Assembly: GCA_035528395.1 (NCBI GenBank)
Contig: DATKYR010000167.1
Location: 19,450 to 83,449, forward strand
Direction: 5' to 3'
Source of the DNA: NIOZ-UU13 sp035528395
Lineage (GTDB): Bacteria > Planctomycetota > Phycisphaerae > Sedimentisphaerales > Anaerobacaceae
DNA length: 64,000 bases
Positions within the stretch are counted from its first letter, which is position 1. The number at the start of each line of letters is the position of its first letter. This document shows, piece after piece, positions 51,847-61,311 of this stretch. The translations under genes and the position numbers were made by a program. The notes beneath the pieces are model-generated. The model was not told where the DNA came from, ran no database searches, and saw only the letters and a program-made list of their open reading frames with translations.

Positions 51847-53649
51847 TTATCCGACAATTACCGCCTCATCCGGATAATTATATCGAGCTGGTTTTAAGTT
51901 AAACGTCAGCGCTGCCAGCAATGTCAAAGGCCCGAGTCTGCCGATAAGCATCACCGCAATAATAATCAATTTGCCCGCGTCCGTCAACGTTGTCAAAGGG
52001 CCGGTTACGCCGGTTGACAAACCCACAGTGCCCAGAGCAGAAGCCGTCTCGAACATAATCTCCGACAAGGTAAAGCCGTTTGAGTTCTCTGTAATACTCA
52101 GTAATAAGGCAGCAACGAACAAGACCACCGCAAAAAGCAGTGTCACAGTTATTGCTCTGCCGACAACAACTATCCGAACTGAGCGCTTGAACATCTCGAC
52201 TTCATGACGCTTTCGCAGTGCCGCGACAGCAGTCATTATTACCACTGCTAATGTTACAGTCTTGATTCCTCCTGCTGTAGAGCCTGGCGAGCCGCCGATG
52301 AACATAAGTAAAATCAGAACAAACTTGCTCGATGCCGACAGACTTGATATATCGACCGTGTTAAAACCTGCCGTCCTGGCCGTAACCGATTGAAACAATG
52401 CACCGAGTATGCCGGTTTTTTCGGCAGAATCGCTTACACTCGCATATCGCTCAAACAGAAGTATAGCTAACATTCCCAAAACTATCAGACATGTACTTAC
52501 GCTAAGAACTATCTTGGTCTGCAACCGCAGCCTTTTTGGCATTTCCATCGAAAGCCGGTACTGTTTATGGAACAGCTTTTTGAAGAATCGGTTGACCCTG
52601 TCTGCCGCAGTATTGACAAGGTCGTAAAGCACACTGAAACCGAGTCCGCCTAAGATTATCAGCGGACAAACTACTACATACACACCCCAGCTTCTGTTAT
52701 AGCTGACAAAACTGTCACTAAACAAGCTAAAGCCCGCATTACAAAAAGCGCTGACCGAGTGAAAGATACTGTAGAACCATTGCTGGTGACCATTGGCGAC
52801 CTGCCCGGGCACGTCGTTCCACATTCCGAAAAGGCCGATTGTGCCGAACGCCTCGATAAACACTGTTCCGATGAAGATAAAAGCTATCATGTTGCCTATC
52901 CGACTGAGTGTGCGGGCACTTAGTAAATCCTGCATTGCCGCCGATTCACGCAGGCTCAATGCCTGTCCCAATAGCAGCGCAAATACCGCACCAAAGATAA
53001 CTATTCCCAAACCGCCAAGCTGAATCAGCGTCAGAATTACCACCTGCCCCATCAAACTAAAGTCCCGGCCTGTATCCTTCACGATAAGCCCTGTAACACA
53101 AGTCGCACTGGTTGCTGTAAACAAGGCGTCAACAAAGTTGAGGTTTTCGCCGGTTGATGCTCTCGGCAGCATCAGCAATCCCGCCCCGGAAATTATCAAA
53201 ACCAGAAAACTTGCGATTAAGGTTCTTGTCGGGCTATTACCCGATGCCGCCAGGTTTACGCTGGTTCTGCAAAGCTTTGCGACCACTTGTAAAACAAGAT
53301 AGATACCCACTGCGAAATGCCGAACTATTGCAGCCTCTGATTTTGTAGGGGCAAACCAACGGCCTGTCCCAATCACGACAACGCCAAGCAAAAGCAAAAG
53401 CGGAATTTCAAACCAGTTCGCTCTAAAGAAATCCGTCTTTGAAACTGCATTAGACAGTCGAATTATTTTCTCCGCAACGAAGACACAAAGCAAAATGACC
53501 TGCAAAGAATATAAAACAAAATTCGGAAGCAAAGGTTCCTTAAAACCGCCGAACAGTATAACAAAAGTCGCCGCAACCGTCCCCGCCGTCAAGGCATTGA
53601 CGGTGATTAAAATCCTCTCCACGCGTTTGTTTTTATATTCTATACGCAT
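51847..53649 (-). CDS. trkH: TrkH/KtrB-family potassium transporter membrane subunit
   Basis: About 12 hydrophobic segments are visible over 600 residues. Selectivity-filter-like Gly segments occur at TATSATCVTGLIVKDTGRDFS, SAFCNAGFSLFSDSF, TARTAGFNTVDISSLS and ASALGTVGLSTGVTG, the four pore loops of this superfamily. The extra N-terminal helices resemble the longer KtrB/TrkH forms. It is cotranscribed with trkA. Confidence 0.92.
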   Translation of the reverse strand: MRIEYKNKRVERILITVNALTAGTVAATFVILFGGFKEPLLPNFVLYSLQVILLCVFVAEKIIRLSNAVSKTDFFRANWFEIPLLLLLGVVVIGTGRWFAPTKSEAAIVRHFAVGIYLVLQVVAKLCRTSVNLAASGNSPTRTLIASFLVLIISGAGLLMLPRASTGENLNFVDALFTATSATCVTGLIVKDTGRDFSLMGQVVILTLIQLGGLGIVIFGAVFALLLGQALSLRESAAMQDLLSARTLSRIGNMIAFIFIGTVFIEAFGTIGLFGMWNDVPGQVANGHQQWFYSIFHSVSAFCNAGFSLFSDSFVSYNRSWGVYVVVCPLIILGGLGFSVLYDLVNTAADRVNRFFKKLFHKQYRLSMEMPKRLRLQTKIVLSVSTCLIVLGMLAILLFERYASVSDSAEKTGILGALFQSVTARTAGFNTVDISSLSASSKFVLILLMFIGGSPGSTAGGIKTVTLAVVIMTAVAALRKRHEVEMFKRSVRIVVVGRAITVTLLFAVVLFVAALLLSITENSNGFTLSEIMFETASALGTVGLSTGVTGPLTTLTDAGKLIIIAVMLIGRLGPLTLLAALTFNLKPARYNYPDEAVIVG

Positions 53650-53694
53650 AAGTCTGGAAATTAGAAAGTGCCTAAAGTGAGCTAAAGATTTAGG

Positions 53695-53872
53695 CCGTCA
53701 GGTTATCAGAGCATCAGGTAGCAGGTATCAGGTTACCGGGATATCAGGTTAATTTTGGTTTTTTCTGGTATCCTGATTTGCTGATATTCATATTTCAGGC
53801 ACTTTAGTCCAATTCAAACTTCAGATTGTAAGTCTAAAATCGCAAATCGCAAACTGAAAAACCGAAAATTAT
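53695..53872. repeat. Heptad-period repeat tracts between recG and trkH
   Basis: gttatca, ggtagca, ggtatca, ggttacc at the left, and agtctaa, aatcgca, aatcgca, aactgaa, aaaccga near the recG stop, show two different word families in one gap. Confidence 0.65.
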
Positions 53873-55987
53873 TCATGCTACATCCGCTAATCCCAGCGCA
53901 TCACCGAACTTAGCCAATAATGCCTGGCGAATATTTCTGTTCTCTGCCTTTGTTAGCATCGGGTCTTGCGAGACCAGCTCGAACGCGTTTTTCCTGGCCA
54001 TAACGAGCAGGTCGAAGTCATTTACGATATTTGCGATTTTCAAATCCGGAAGCCCGTGCTGTCGTGTGCTGAACATCTCCCCCGGCCCGCGCAGCCGCAA
54101 GTCATGCTCGGCTATCTCGAAACCGTCATTGCTTCTGGTCATTACTTCGAGTCTGCCTTTAGCTGTTTCATTATCGGTCTCGGCGAACAACAGGCAGTAT
54201 GATTTTGCTTCTCCTCTTCCGATGCGTCCTCTCAATTGATGTAACTGTGCCAGTCCGAATCTGTCCGCTCCTTCTATAACCATTATTGTTGCGTTCGGCA
54301 CATCCACCCCGACCTCAACTACAATCGTTGAAACCAGCGCATTAATTTTACCTCTGCGAAACCCTGACATGGTTTGTTGTTTTTGAGCCGATGGCATCTG
54401 CCCGTGCAGAAGCTCAACGGTAAATTCCGGAAAAACTTCCGTGGAGAGATACTTCCATTCATCGGTAGCAGCCCTGACGTCACCATCCTGCTCAACCGCG
54501 GTTATCCGCGGGTACACAAAATACGCTTGTCTCCTTGCCTTCAAACGCTCCCGTATAAATTCGTATGTTTTCCGCCGGTTGTGCCGCTCGACCCAGCGGG
54601 TGATAACGGTGCCTCTGCCCGGCGGCGAGTGCTTGATAACGGAAATGTCCAGATCTCCGAACGCAGTCATAGCCAGCGTTCGTGGAATGGGAGTAGCCGT
54701 CATAACAAGGCAGTGCGGAGTGGTTTGTTTTCGCAGTTCCGCCCTTTGTGCAACTCCGAATTTGTGCTGCTCATCGATTATAACCAGCCCTAATTCTTTA
54801 AATTCAATATCGGCCTGCAGTAATGCCACCGTCCCCACAACAATATCAATCTCGCCGCTTCTTATCCGGCCCAAAAGCTCCGTCCTTTTCCGGCCGGTCA
54901 GTCCCCCTGTTACCAAAAGCCTTTTTACGTTGCTGTTCTTCAAATATCTTTCAATGCTTAGAGAATGCTGGTCGGCCAAAATCTCCGTAGGCGCCATAAT
55001 AGCCACTTGCGTCCTGTTTGCGACCGCCAGTAAAGCGGCATAAAGCGCCACCACCGTTTTGCCCGAACCCACGTCACCCTGTAACAGCCGATTCATCGGC
55101 TCATTTCTGCTCATGTCCGCAGCGATTTCAGCTATGCAGTTATTTTGGTCCTCGGTGAGCAAAAACGGGAAACGCTTCCTGATTCGGCGGTCGATTTGGT
55201 CACTGCAAATACAAAGTCTCGCCGTTGAAAAATGCTGCACCTTATACCGCCGAAGCGCCAAACCTAACTGCATTAAAAACAGCTCGTCGTATTTTAATCT
55301 GCGTTTTGCCTGTGCCAGCTTCTTCTCGTCCGGCGGCAAATGTATCCACCGGAATGCGTCCTTTCTGCTGATAAGATTTGCCTGTTTGAGGAAACTCTTG
55401 TCGTAAAATTCCGGCACGAGCTTATCAGTTGCCTGCCGCACACGTCCGATTATCTTTTTGATTTGTCTGCTGCTCAGTCCTTTACAGGCCGGATATACTC
55501 CGCCGCTAAAATATTCAGCCGAGGTGGGGTGTTCTTCATCGAGTACCACAAACTTAGGATTGGTAAGTTGCAACTGATGTTTGTATAAAGTAACTTTGCC
55601 CGATGCCATTATTATTTGGCCGGGCTCTAACTGATTGCGGAGAAATCCACCGTGAAACCATATTATTCTGCATACTCCTGTTTCGTCACTGATTAAGGCT
55701 TCGAATATCGGTTGCCTGCGATAGTTTTGGTAGTCTGTTGACTCAATCATGCCGATAATTGTAGCCGTCCGGTTTGGCCGCATTTGAGATATCTTTATAG
55801 ACTCCGGGAAAAAGTTCCAGTCCCGCGGAAAATACTCCAGCAAATCGCCTACGGTATGCACTCCCAGGTGCGCAAAAGTTTCGGCTCTGGCCGGCCCGAC
55901 GCCCTTGAGAAATTGAACCGGCATCGACAAGTCGAGCCTGTTTTGTGATTTTTCGCTTACCTCTGCTGTTGTTGTATGTCCAGCCAT
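53873..55987 (-). CDS. recG: ATP-dependent DNA helicase RecG
   Basis: It remodels stalled forks and Holliday junctions. The N-terminal wedge/OB domain (about 20-240) precedes helicase motifs: GDVGSGKTVVALYAAL (Walker A), VIIDEQHKFG (DEQH), MTATPIPRTLAM, and QLRGRIGRGEAKSYCLL. The C-terminal part matches the family. The 704-aa length is usual. Confidence 0.96.
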   Translation of the reverse strand: MAGHTTTAEVSEKSQNRLDLSMPVQFLKGVGPARAETFAHLGVHTVGDLLEYFPRDWNFFPESIKISQMRPNRTATIIGMIESTDYQNYRRQPIFEALISDETGVCRIIWFHGGFLRNQLEPGQIIMASGKVTLYKHQLQLTNPKFVVLDEEHPTSAEYFSGGVYPACKGLSSRQIKKIIGRVRQATDKLVPEFYDKSFLKQANLISRKDAFRWIHLPPDEKKLAQAKRRLKYDELFLMQLGLALRRYKVQHFSTARLCICSDQIDRRIRKRFPFLLTEDQNNCIAEIAADMSRNEPMNRLLQGDVGSGKTVVALYAALLAVANRTQVAIMAPTEILADQHSLSIERYLKNSNVKRLLVTGGLTGRKRTELLGRIRSGEIDIVVGTVALLQADIEFKELGLVIIDEQHKFGVAQRAELRKQTTPHCLVMTATPIPRTLAMTAFGDLDISVIKHSPPGRGTVITRWVERHNRRKTYEFIRERLKARRQAYFVYPRITAVEQDGDVRAATDEWKYLSTEVFPEFTVELLHGQMPSAQKQQTMSGFRRGKINALVSTIVVEVGVDVPNATIMVIEGADRFGLAQLHQLRGRIGRGEAKSYCLLFAETDNETAKGRLEVMTRSNDGFEIAEHDLRLRGPGEMFSTRQHGLPDLKIANIVNDFDLLVMARKNAFELVSQDPMLTKAENRNIRQALLAKFGDALGLADVA

Positions 55988-56046
55988 AGGACATACATTA
56001 TCAAATTTCAGTTAGTTTGGATAACAAAATATCGTTAACACTGATG

Positions 56047-56709
56047 CTATTGCTCGAAGCCGTATTCGCCGAACAGCTTAACAAACCGAACATCGCAGAT
56101 TACTCTTTCGATAAGTTTACTCGCCCTTTTTTCACAGGCAACTAACCTCTGCACTCCTCCGTAGCCGACCGGCCCGACCAAAAAGCCGCCATTAGCAAGC
56201 TGCTTGACCAAAGGCTCCGGTATCTCCGGCACCGCGGCGGTAATCATAATCCTGTCAAAACATCCCGACGGCGGCAGTTGGTCCGTCGGCCAGCCGCAAC
56301 TGCCGTCTCCAACATAGAACTCAACATTACTGACACCCAGCCTACCCAGAACCGCCTGGGCCAACTCAGACAACTGTTCGAATCTTTCTATAGTATAGAC
56401 TTTTTTCACCAGCTTGCTCAGCACTGCAGTCTGGTATCCGCTGCCTGTTCCAATCTCCAGAACCTCACAGTCGCGATTGACCCACAACTCCTGGGTCATC
56501 AGAGCGACAATATATGGCTGAGAAATAGTCTGGCCCATTCCTATAGGCAGCGGCCCGTCGGTATAGGCCTGTGAAAAATACGACTCCGGTACAAATGCCT
56601 CCCGTGGAACCTCAGCCATCACCTTCAGGACGTCAGGATTGGTTATATCACGCCCCTTCAGGTCAAGCCTGAGCATCTGTTCCCGAGCGACGCCGAATTT
56701 GTCTTTCAT
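56047..56709 (-). CDS. pcm: Protein-L-isoaspartate O-methyltransferase
   Basis: It repairs isoaspartyl residues with SAM. It has VPREAFVP, GMGQTISQPYIVALMTQ and VLEIGTGSGYQTAVLSKL, as in the Pcm family. The 220-aa length fits. It ends 59 bases from the recG start, possibly in one operon. Confidence 0.94.
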   Translation of the reverse strand: MKDKFGVAREQMLRLDLKGRDITNPDVLKVMAEVPREAFVPESYFSQAYTDGPLPIGMGQTISQPYIVALMTQELWVNRDCEVLEIGTGSGYQTAVLSKLVKKVYTIERFEQLSELAQAVLGRLGVSNVEFYVGDGSCGWPTDQLPPSGCFDRIMITAAVPEIPEPLVKQLANGGFLVGPVGYGGVQRLVACEKRASKLIERVICDVRFVKLFGEYGFEQ

Positions 56710-56841
56710 TAAGGTAGCTCAAAAAATTCTAAAAAATCTGATTTTTTATTTGACTTCTTACCATCTTTAAACGATAATTTATATAGCGACTGTAAGTGGC
56801 CGCCATTTTGGCGATCCTCCCGTAAGGGGCAGCCGCTCTTT

Positions 56842-57615
56842 TTATTTTATATAGTGATTTTTGACCCATTCGAGAGTATCTACGACCTTTGAACCAACAC
56901 CCGTTAACAAAAGCTCTTTGATTTTGCCAAAAGTTTGTTTGTCAATATTGCTCACTCGTAGTCCTAATTCGTTTTCTTCGTATTTACGAATATAATATGC
57001 CGCTAAATCCACCAATTGCAAAGCAAAGCTCTTGGCCGAATCAATAAAGAAACCTTTTTCAATAATATTAGTCGTTTTAAGAATCGACTCGGAATCCAAC
57101 CGGAGAGTTCTCAATGAACGCTCAGCATCATCCAAAGCTTCTTTCTGTTCATCAAAAATAAACATACCCAACTGGTCTGCACCGGTCTGCCGGAGATAAT
57201 GATCTACTTCCATACATACAAAAGGTAAAGCCATTATATAGGGATTCACCTTTATGCCCGGCCCATAATGCTCTTCACAAAATGCAGCGAATTTACTTTT
57301 GATAATTCGCCTGTAAATGACTACGATCTTATTGTCCAAAAGTAACTGCAACATTTCGTCCCGAAAGGCGAGCTGCTGTTCAAAAGTTAGATTCTCGAAT
57401 ACACCACGCCTGCTTTTCAGGTCTTTTGCCTGAATCTCAAACGGGCTTGGCAGCGGATCATTTAAATACTTTCTTGCTGTGTTGAAAAAAAGTTTTTCTA
57501 ACGAAAACCACTTCGATTCGGGTAAAATCATCGCAGCTAAGAGAAACACTGGTTGTTGAGAGTCTTTAAGATTAAGTCCTGTGTTTCCCGATTCGTCGAT
57601 ATATACAAGGTTCAT
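56842..57615 (-). CDS. DUF3800 protein
   Basis: The N-terminus MNLVYIDESGNTGLNLKDSQQPVFLLAAMIL is the DUF3800 signature (YxDESG), with a predicted RNase-H-like fold. A second acidic site lies in MFIFDEQKEALDDAERSL, and ...FIDSAKSFALQLVDLAAYYIRKY is the C-terminal motif. DUF3800 genes are often in defence islands or mobile DNA; none is evident next to it. I start at ATG 57615, which has AAAGGA upstream; the frame extends to 57645. Confidence 0.85.
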   Translation of the reverse strand: MNLVYIDESGNTGLNLKDSQQPVFLLAAMILPESKWFSLEKLFFNTARKYLNDPLPSPFEIQAKDLKSRRGVFENLTFEQQLAFRDEMLQLLLDNKIVVIYRRIIKSKFAAFCEEHYGPGIKVNPYIMALPFVCMEVDHYLRQTGADQLGMFIFDEQKEALDDAERSLRTLRLDSESILKTTNIIEKGFFIDSAKSFALQLVDLAAYYIRKYEENELGLRVSNIDKQTFGKIKELLLTGVGSKVVDTLEWVKNHYIK

Positions 57616-57764
57616 CTTAATGTTCCTTTGAAACATTAACATCACCTACCTATTGTGTGTTCAAATCCAAGCCATTTTCGCCTCAAAGTTAATTTTTTTC
57701 AATCATTGTTGTTGGTTTAGTTTTAGCAAACTAATTTTGCAGGCTTGCTATGAGAGTTATCAAG

Positions 57765-58505
57765 TCAAAATAAAAGCTTGACGGCCGCAGCGGCTGCTAA
57801 AATCTGCACAACAGCGGTAAAGGCTTTTTGTGGGATTCGTTTCAGAAAAAATATCCCTATCACCGCTCCGGCCGCAATGAACGGCAGCATCATCAAATCG
57901 AGTTTCACAGAAGTTGATGTCATTAAATCCAGGTTTGCGCTGAACGGCACCTTAAGCCAGTTAACAACGAAAAAAAACCATGCTCCGGTCCCCACAAATT
58001 CGACTTTTGGAAGTTGCATAGCCAGCAAATAAATAATCATTATCGGCCCGGCTGCGTTGGCCATCATAGTCGTAACGCCAGCCATGAAACCAAGTCCGAC
58101 CACAAACCACCATTGGGTTGGAACCGGCGCATCTTTACCTTTAGTACTTGTGCGCCAATAATTGATGCCCAACATTACCAGAACTATCCCGCCAATAATC
58201 GGCTTAAGCTGCTGGTCATTTACCACCTTCAATCCGAAGTACCCGGCCACAATACCTGCAAAGGCGGCTGGAAGCAGACGCAGCACATGAACCCACTTGG
58301 CATTACGCCGATGATAGCCCGCAGCAAACAAATCAGCTAATATCAAGATACCAAGCAGCACTCCAACCGAACTGCGGGCAGGCAAAACGCCGGCCATCAA
58401 AGGCACCACTAAAATCCCAAGACCCGGAATTCCGGTCTTCGTAATTCCCACCATAACCGCACATAAAGCAACCACGACCCAGCCAACCGGGCTCAAATCC
58501 AGCAT
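57765..58505 (-). CDS. TauE/SafE-family sulfite/organosulfonate exporter
   Basis: The 246 residues have about eight hydrophobic segments and the family pattern: GITKTGIPGLGILVVPLMAGVLPARSSVGVLLGILILADLFAAGYHRR at the start, and GFMAGVTTMMANAAGPIMIIYLL in the second half. The substrate is not clear. It faces away from the lipoprotein gene. Confidence 0.9.
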   Translation of the reverse strand: MLDLSPVGWVVVALCAVMVGITKTGIPGLGILVVPLMAGVLPARSSVGVLLGILILADLFAAGYHRRNAKWVHVLRLLPAAFAGIVAGYFGLKVVNDQQLKPIIGGIVLVMLGINYWRTSTKGKDAPVPTQWWFVVGLGFMAGVTTMMANAAGPIMIIYLLAMQLPKVEFVGTGAWFFFVVNWLKVPFSANLDLMTSTSVKLDLMMLPFIAAGAVIGIFFLKRIPQKAFTAVVQILAAAAAVKLLF

Positions 58506-58585
58506 ACTTGCCTCTTTATCAAAGTTTTCTCATTACGGATTCAAATCCTAAACTCTGCAATCTATCGGTTTTATGCTTTCTTTGC

Positions 58586-58628
58586 AATTGACAATTGAAA
58601 ATTGAAGGTGATAATTGAAAATAATCAA
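58586..58628. repeat. Heptad-period repeat tract
   Basis: attgaca, attgaaa, attgaag, then gataatt words lie in the leader of the lipoprotein gene. Confidence 0.6.
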
Positions 58629-58662
58629 CCGTAAATGGTCAATGATAAAAGGGAACCAAAAA

Positions 58663-59295
58663 ATGAAAGTCAAAAAGCTTCTTTTTTACCTGTTGGCTGC
58701 TTTTTTAGGCGGGTGTATTCCCGTTATGTCGCTGCACTCACTTTATACTGAAGAAAATGTAGTATTCGAAGAAAAATTGCTCGGCACCTGGGTGGATGAC
58801 CCCAACAGTCCTGAAGTTATTTGGGAATTCACGCATATTGACGAACCGAAGAATGCGTACAAACTGATTTTCTCTGACGATAAGGGCAAAGGCTCATTTG
58901 TTGCGCATTTGGTGAAGCTGCGGAACAGGCTCTTTTTAGATGTTTACCCAGGCGAACTCCCGTGGGAACCGGATGACCCGAATAAAGAGGTGAAGTGGCT
59001 ATATAACGTATTTTTCTTGGTCCCTGTCCATACATTTATAAAGGTAGATTCCATTGAACCTCAGTTGAAAATGCGATTAACAAATGATGATAAGATGGAG
59101 GAACTGCTCAAGGAAGACCCAAATGCCGTAAAGCATACGTCAATTGAGGACATGCTTATTCTGACAGCATCGACAAAAGAACTCCAGGCCTTCGTACTTA
59201 AATACGCTGACGACAACAGAGTATTCACCAACGAAGTCGTCCTGAATCGCAGAGAAACCGAAAAACCAAATACGCCCAAAGCCATCGAACCTTAG
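58663..59295 (+). CDS. Predicted lipoprotein of unknown function
   Basis: ATG 58663 gives a signal peptide MKVKKLLFYLLAAFLGGC with a lipobox (LGGC), so Cys18 should be lipidated. The mature domain (LLGTWVDDPNSPEVIWEFTHIDEPKNAYKLIFSDD...) looks like a lipocalin-type beta fold, a guess from the 'LGTW' opening. GGGAA lies upstream. nadB follows on the same strand after 35 bases. Confidence 0.75.
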   Translation: MKVKKLLFYLLAAFLGGCIPVMSLHSLYTEENVVFEEKLLGTWVDDPNSPEVIWEFTHIDEPKNAYKLIFSDDKGKGSFVAHLVKLRNRLFLDVYPGELPWEPDDPNKEVKWLYNVFFLVPVHTFIKVDSIEPQLKMRLTNDDKMEELLKEDPNAVKHTSIEDMLILTASTKELQAFVLKYADDNRVFTNEVVLNRRETEKPNTPKAIEP

Positions 59296-59330
59296 CGGTA
59301 GCTCAAAAGAATAATATAAAAGTAATATTT

Positions 59331-60998
59331 ATGACTTCTCAGTCGGAATTTAAAAAGGGACCGAAACCGCAAGATACTGTACTTGCCGAGCCCAGACGCT
59401 ATCTGGTAAATATTGACTCTATCTCCACACACCAGCTTTTTACTGATTGTCTGGTGATAGGAGCCGGCATCGCAGGTTTTCGTGCCGCCATAGAAGCAGC
59501 CGAGCGATGCAACGTTATTATTGTTTGCAAAGATACCCTGGAAAATAGTAACACCGCCAAAGCTCAGGGTGGTATCGCCTCGGTACTTGATAAAGCGGAC
59601 ACATTCGAATCACACATAGCCGATACCCTTAAAACCGGCTGCGGGATATGTGACAACGGCATAGTTGACATGGTCGTTCGCCGGGGACCGGAGCTGGTAG
59701 AGCAGCTGCTCCGCTGGGGTACTGAATTCGACCTCATTGACGGGCATATTGCCGCTACGCTCGAAGGCGGCCATAGTTACCCTCGTGTCGCTCACGCCCA
59801 CGGCGATGAAACCGGACGTATAATTACAGAGGCACTTATAAAAAAAGTCAGTCAGAGTTCGAATATCAGAATATTGGAAAACTTCTACGCTATCGATTTG
59901 CTCACCAACGATGACAACAAGTGCATCGGAATAGTCGGCTACGATAATCGCAGGGGTCTGGAGATAATCTGGGCTGCAAACACAATCCTGGCAACCGGAG
60001 GGTCGGGCCAACTATACCGCGAAACCACAAACCCCCAAGTCGCAACTGGCGATGGCATTGCTATGGCTTACCGCGCCGGTGTCGTATTGCAGGGTTTGGA
60101 GTTTATGCAGTTCCACCCGACAACGCTCTACATTGCAGGTGCGACACGGGCTTTGATTACCGAGACACTTCGAGGCGAAGGGGCGGTTCTGCTGGATAAC
60201 AAGGGCCGGCATTTTATGAAGGAATACCACGAGGCCGCCGAGCTTGCTCCGCGTGACATTGTCAGCAGGGCTATCCTTACCCAGATGCGAAAAACTGAGT
60301 CAACACATGTCTATCTGGACGTTCGGCACTTCGATAAGGCATATTTTGCAAAAAGATTCCCGCAGATTAACGAGCTGCTCGAAAGTTTCGACATAGATAT
60401 AACTCGCGACCTCATCCCTGTTCGGCCCAGCGCACACTATATGATAGGCGGTGTAAAGACCGACAGCTCGGCTAAAACAAATATCGAAAATCTTTACGCC
60501 TGTGGCGAAATAGCTTCCACCGGCCTGCACGGCGCAAATCGACTCGGCAGTAACTCTCTGCTTGAAGGCCTGGTATTCGGCAAAATAGCCGGGCAAGAGG
60601 TTTCGCAAGACAAAACATCAGGCGCTGCCCATATCAAGCACCCTTTGATAAAATATCAAATATCACCCTCAGACCGCACTCGTTTGGATGCCGCTGATGT
60701 TAGAAACTCACTTCGAGCTCTTATGTGGCGAAATGTCGGCATCGCCAGAAAAGCACAACTGCTCGAAGAGACCCAGGAGATTATCAGATTCTGGCAGCGC
60801 TATGTGATGGACAAAATCTTTGATTCATCCCAGGGCTGGGAATGCCAGAATATGCTCACCGTTTGCCTGCTTATGGCCCAATCTGCTCAAATGAGGCGGG
60901 AAAGTCGAGGTGTCCACTACAGAATCGATTTCCCGGAAACTGATGATGAGCACTTTAAAAAACATATAGAAATCACAAAACGGTTGCCAGAAGAGTAG
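59331..60998 (+). CDS. nadB: L-aspartate oxidase
   Basis: This FAD enzyme oxidises aspartate to iminoaspartate in NAD synthesis. The FAD-binding N-terminus is DCLVIGAGIAGFRAAIEAAERCNVIIVCKD, followed by AQGGIASVLDKADTFESHIADT, HPTTLYIAGATRALITETLRGEGAVLLDNKG and RLGSNSLLEGLVFG, with C-terminal helices. At 555 aa it is normal length plus an N-terminal extension of about 30. nadA is not seen. The gene ends 15 bases before the transposon. Confidence 0.95.
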   Translation: MTSQSEFKKGPKPQDTVLAEPRRYLVNIDSISTHQLFTDCLVIGAGIAGFRAAIEAAERCNVIIVCKDTLENSNTAKAQGGIASVLDKADTFESHIADTLKTGCGICDNGIVDMVVRRGPELVEQLLRWGTEFDLIDGHIAATLEGGHSYPRVAHAHGDETGRIITEALIKKVSQSSNIRILENFYAIDLLTNDDNKCIGIVGYDNRRGLEIIWAANTILATGGSGQLYRETTNPQVATGDGIAMAYRAGVVLQGLEFMQFHPTTLYIAGATRALITETLRGEGAVLLDNKGRHFMKEYHEAAELAPRDIVSRAILTQMRKTESTHVYLDVRHFDKAYFAKRFPQINELLESFDIDITRDLIPVRPSAHYMIGGVKTDSSAKTNIENLYACGEIASTGLHGANRLGSNSLLEGLVFGKIAGQEVSQDKTSGAAHIKHPLIKYQISPSDRTRLDAADVRNSLRALMWRNVGIARKAQLLEETQEIIRFWQRYVMDKIFDSSQGWECQNMLTVCLLMAQSAQMRRESRGVHYRIDFPETDDEHFKKHIEITKRLPEE

Positions 60999-61049
60999 CT
61001 GCTTAAATATTTTCGGAATGTCCTATTTAGTGGTAGGGAATAAAAGAAT

Positions 61050-61074
61050 AAAAAAGGGGTTTTACGCTACCCCC
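61050..61074 (-). terminator. Intrinsic terminator of the small peptide gene
   Basis: GGGGT/ACCCC (61056-61060, 61069-61073) with an 8-nt loop is followed on the minus strand by six T residues. Confidence 0.65.
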
Positions 61075-61086
61075 TAACGCCGTGGT

Positions 61087-61152
61087 TTACTCCGATGATA
61101 ATACTATTTTAAGTATTATCAGAAGTCCCAGAAAAAGAATTAGGTACTCCAT
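61087..61152 (-). CDS. Candidate 21-residue hydrophobic peptide (type I toxin-like)
   Basis: From ATG 61152 the frame opens MEYLILFLGLLIILKIVL and ends SSE then TAA, a single membrane helix with a charged end. AAAGGA lies 5 nt upstream. The ribosome site and start codon sit in the loop of a 12-bp perfect hairpin (61132-61143 with 61164-61175). A second 9-bp hairpin (61097-61105, 61112-61120) lies in the coding part, and a terminator follows. Small hydrophobic peptides with hidden start sites are typical of type I toxins; no antitoxin RNA has been shown. The transposon location fits an addiction or regulatory role, by inference. Confidence 0.55.
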   Translation of the reverse strand: MEYLILFLGLLIILKIVLSSE

Positions 61153-61175
61153 AATTATCCTTTCTAATTCTTTTT
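61132..61175 (-). other. Hairpin hiding the start of the small peptide
   Basis: AAAAAGAATTAG (61132-61143) pairs with CTAATTCTTTTT (61164-61175), 12 of 12. The 20-nt loop contains the Shine-Dalgarno and ATG of the minus-strand peptide gene. With its T-rich flank it could also terminate plus-strand transcription. Confidence 0.65.
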
Positions 61176-61264
61176 TGGAGGGCACCACAATCATTGTGAA
61201 TAGATTATAGTGTTTTTTAGTTCTTTTACAAGTAAATAATGGTAGAAAAAAGAGGATTTGGGCA

Positions 61265-61307
61265 TAAAAAATAAGGAAGGGTGACGGTCTTGTCTTTACC
61301 GCTACCC
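61265..61307 (-). terminator. Intrinsic terminator after the P63C gene
   Basis: On the minus strand GGGTagCGGT and ACCGtcACCC pair (61307-61298 with 61288-61279), followed by a T-rich tail. It closes the transposase-P63C transcript. Confidence 0.65.
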
Positions 61308-61311
61308 TTAC

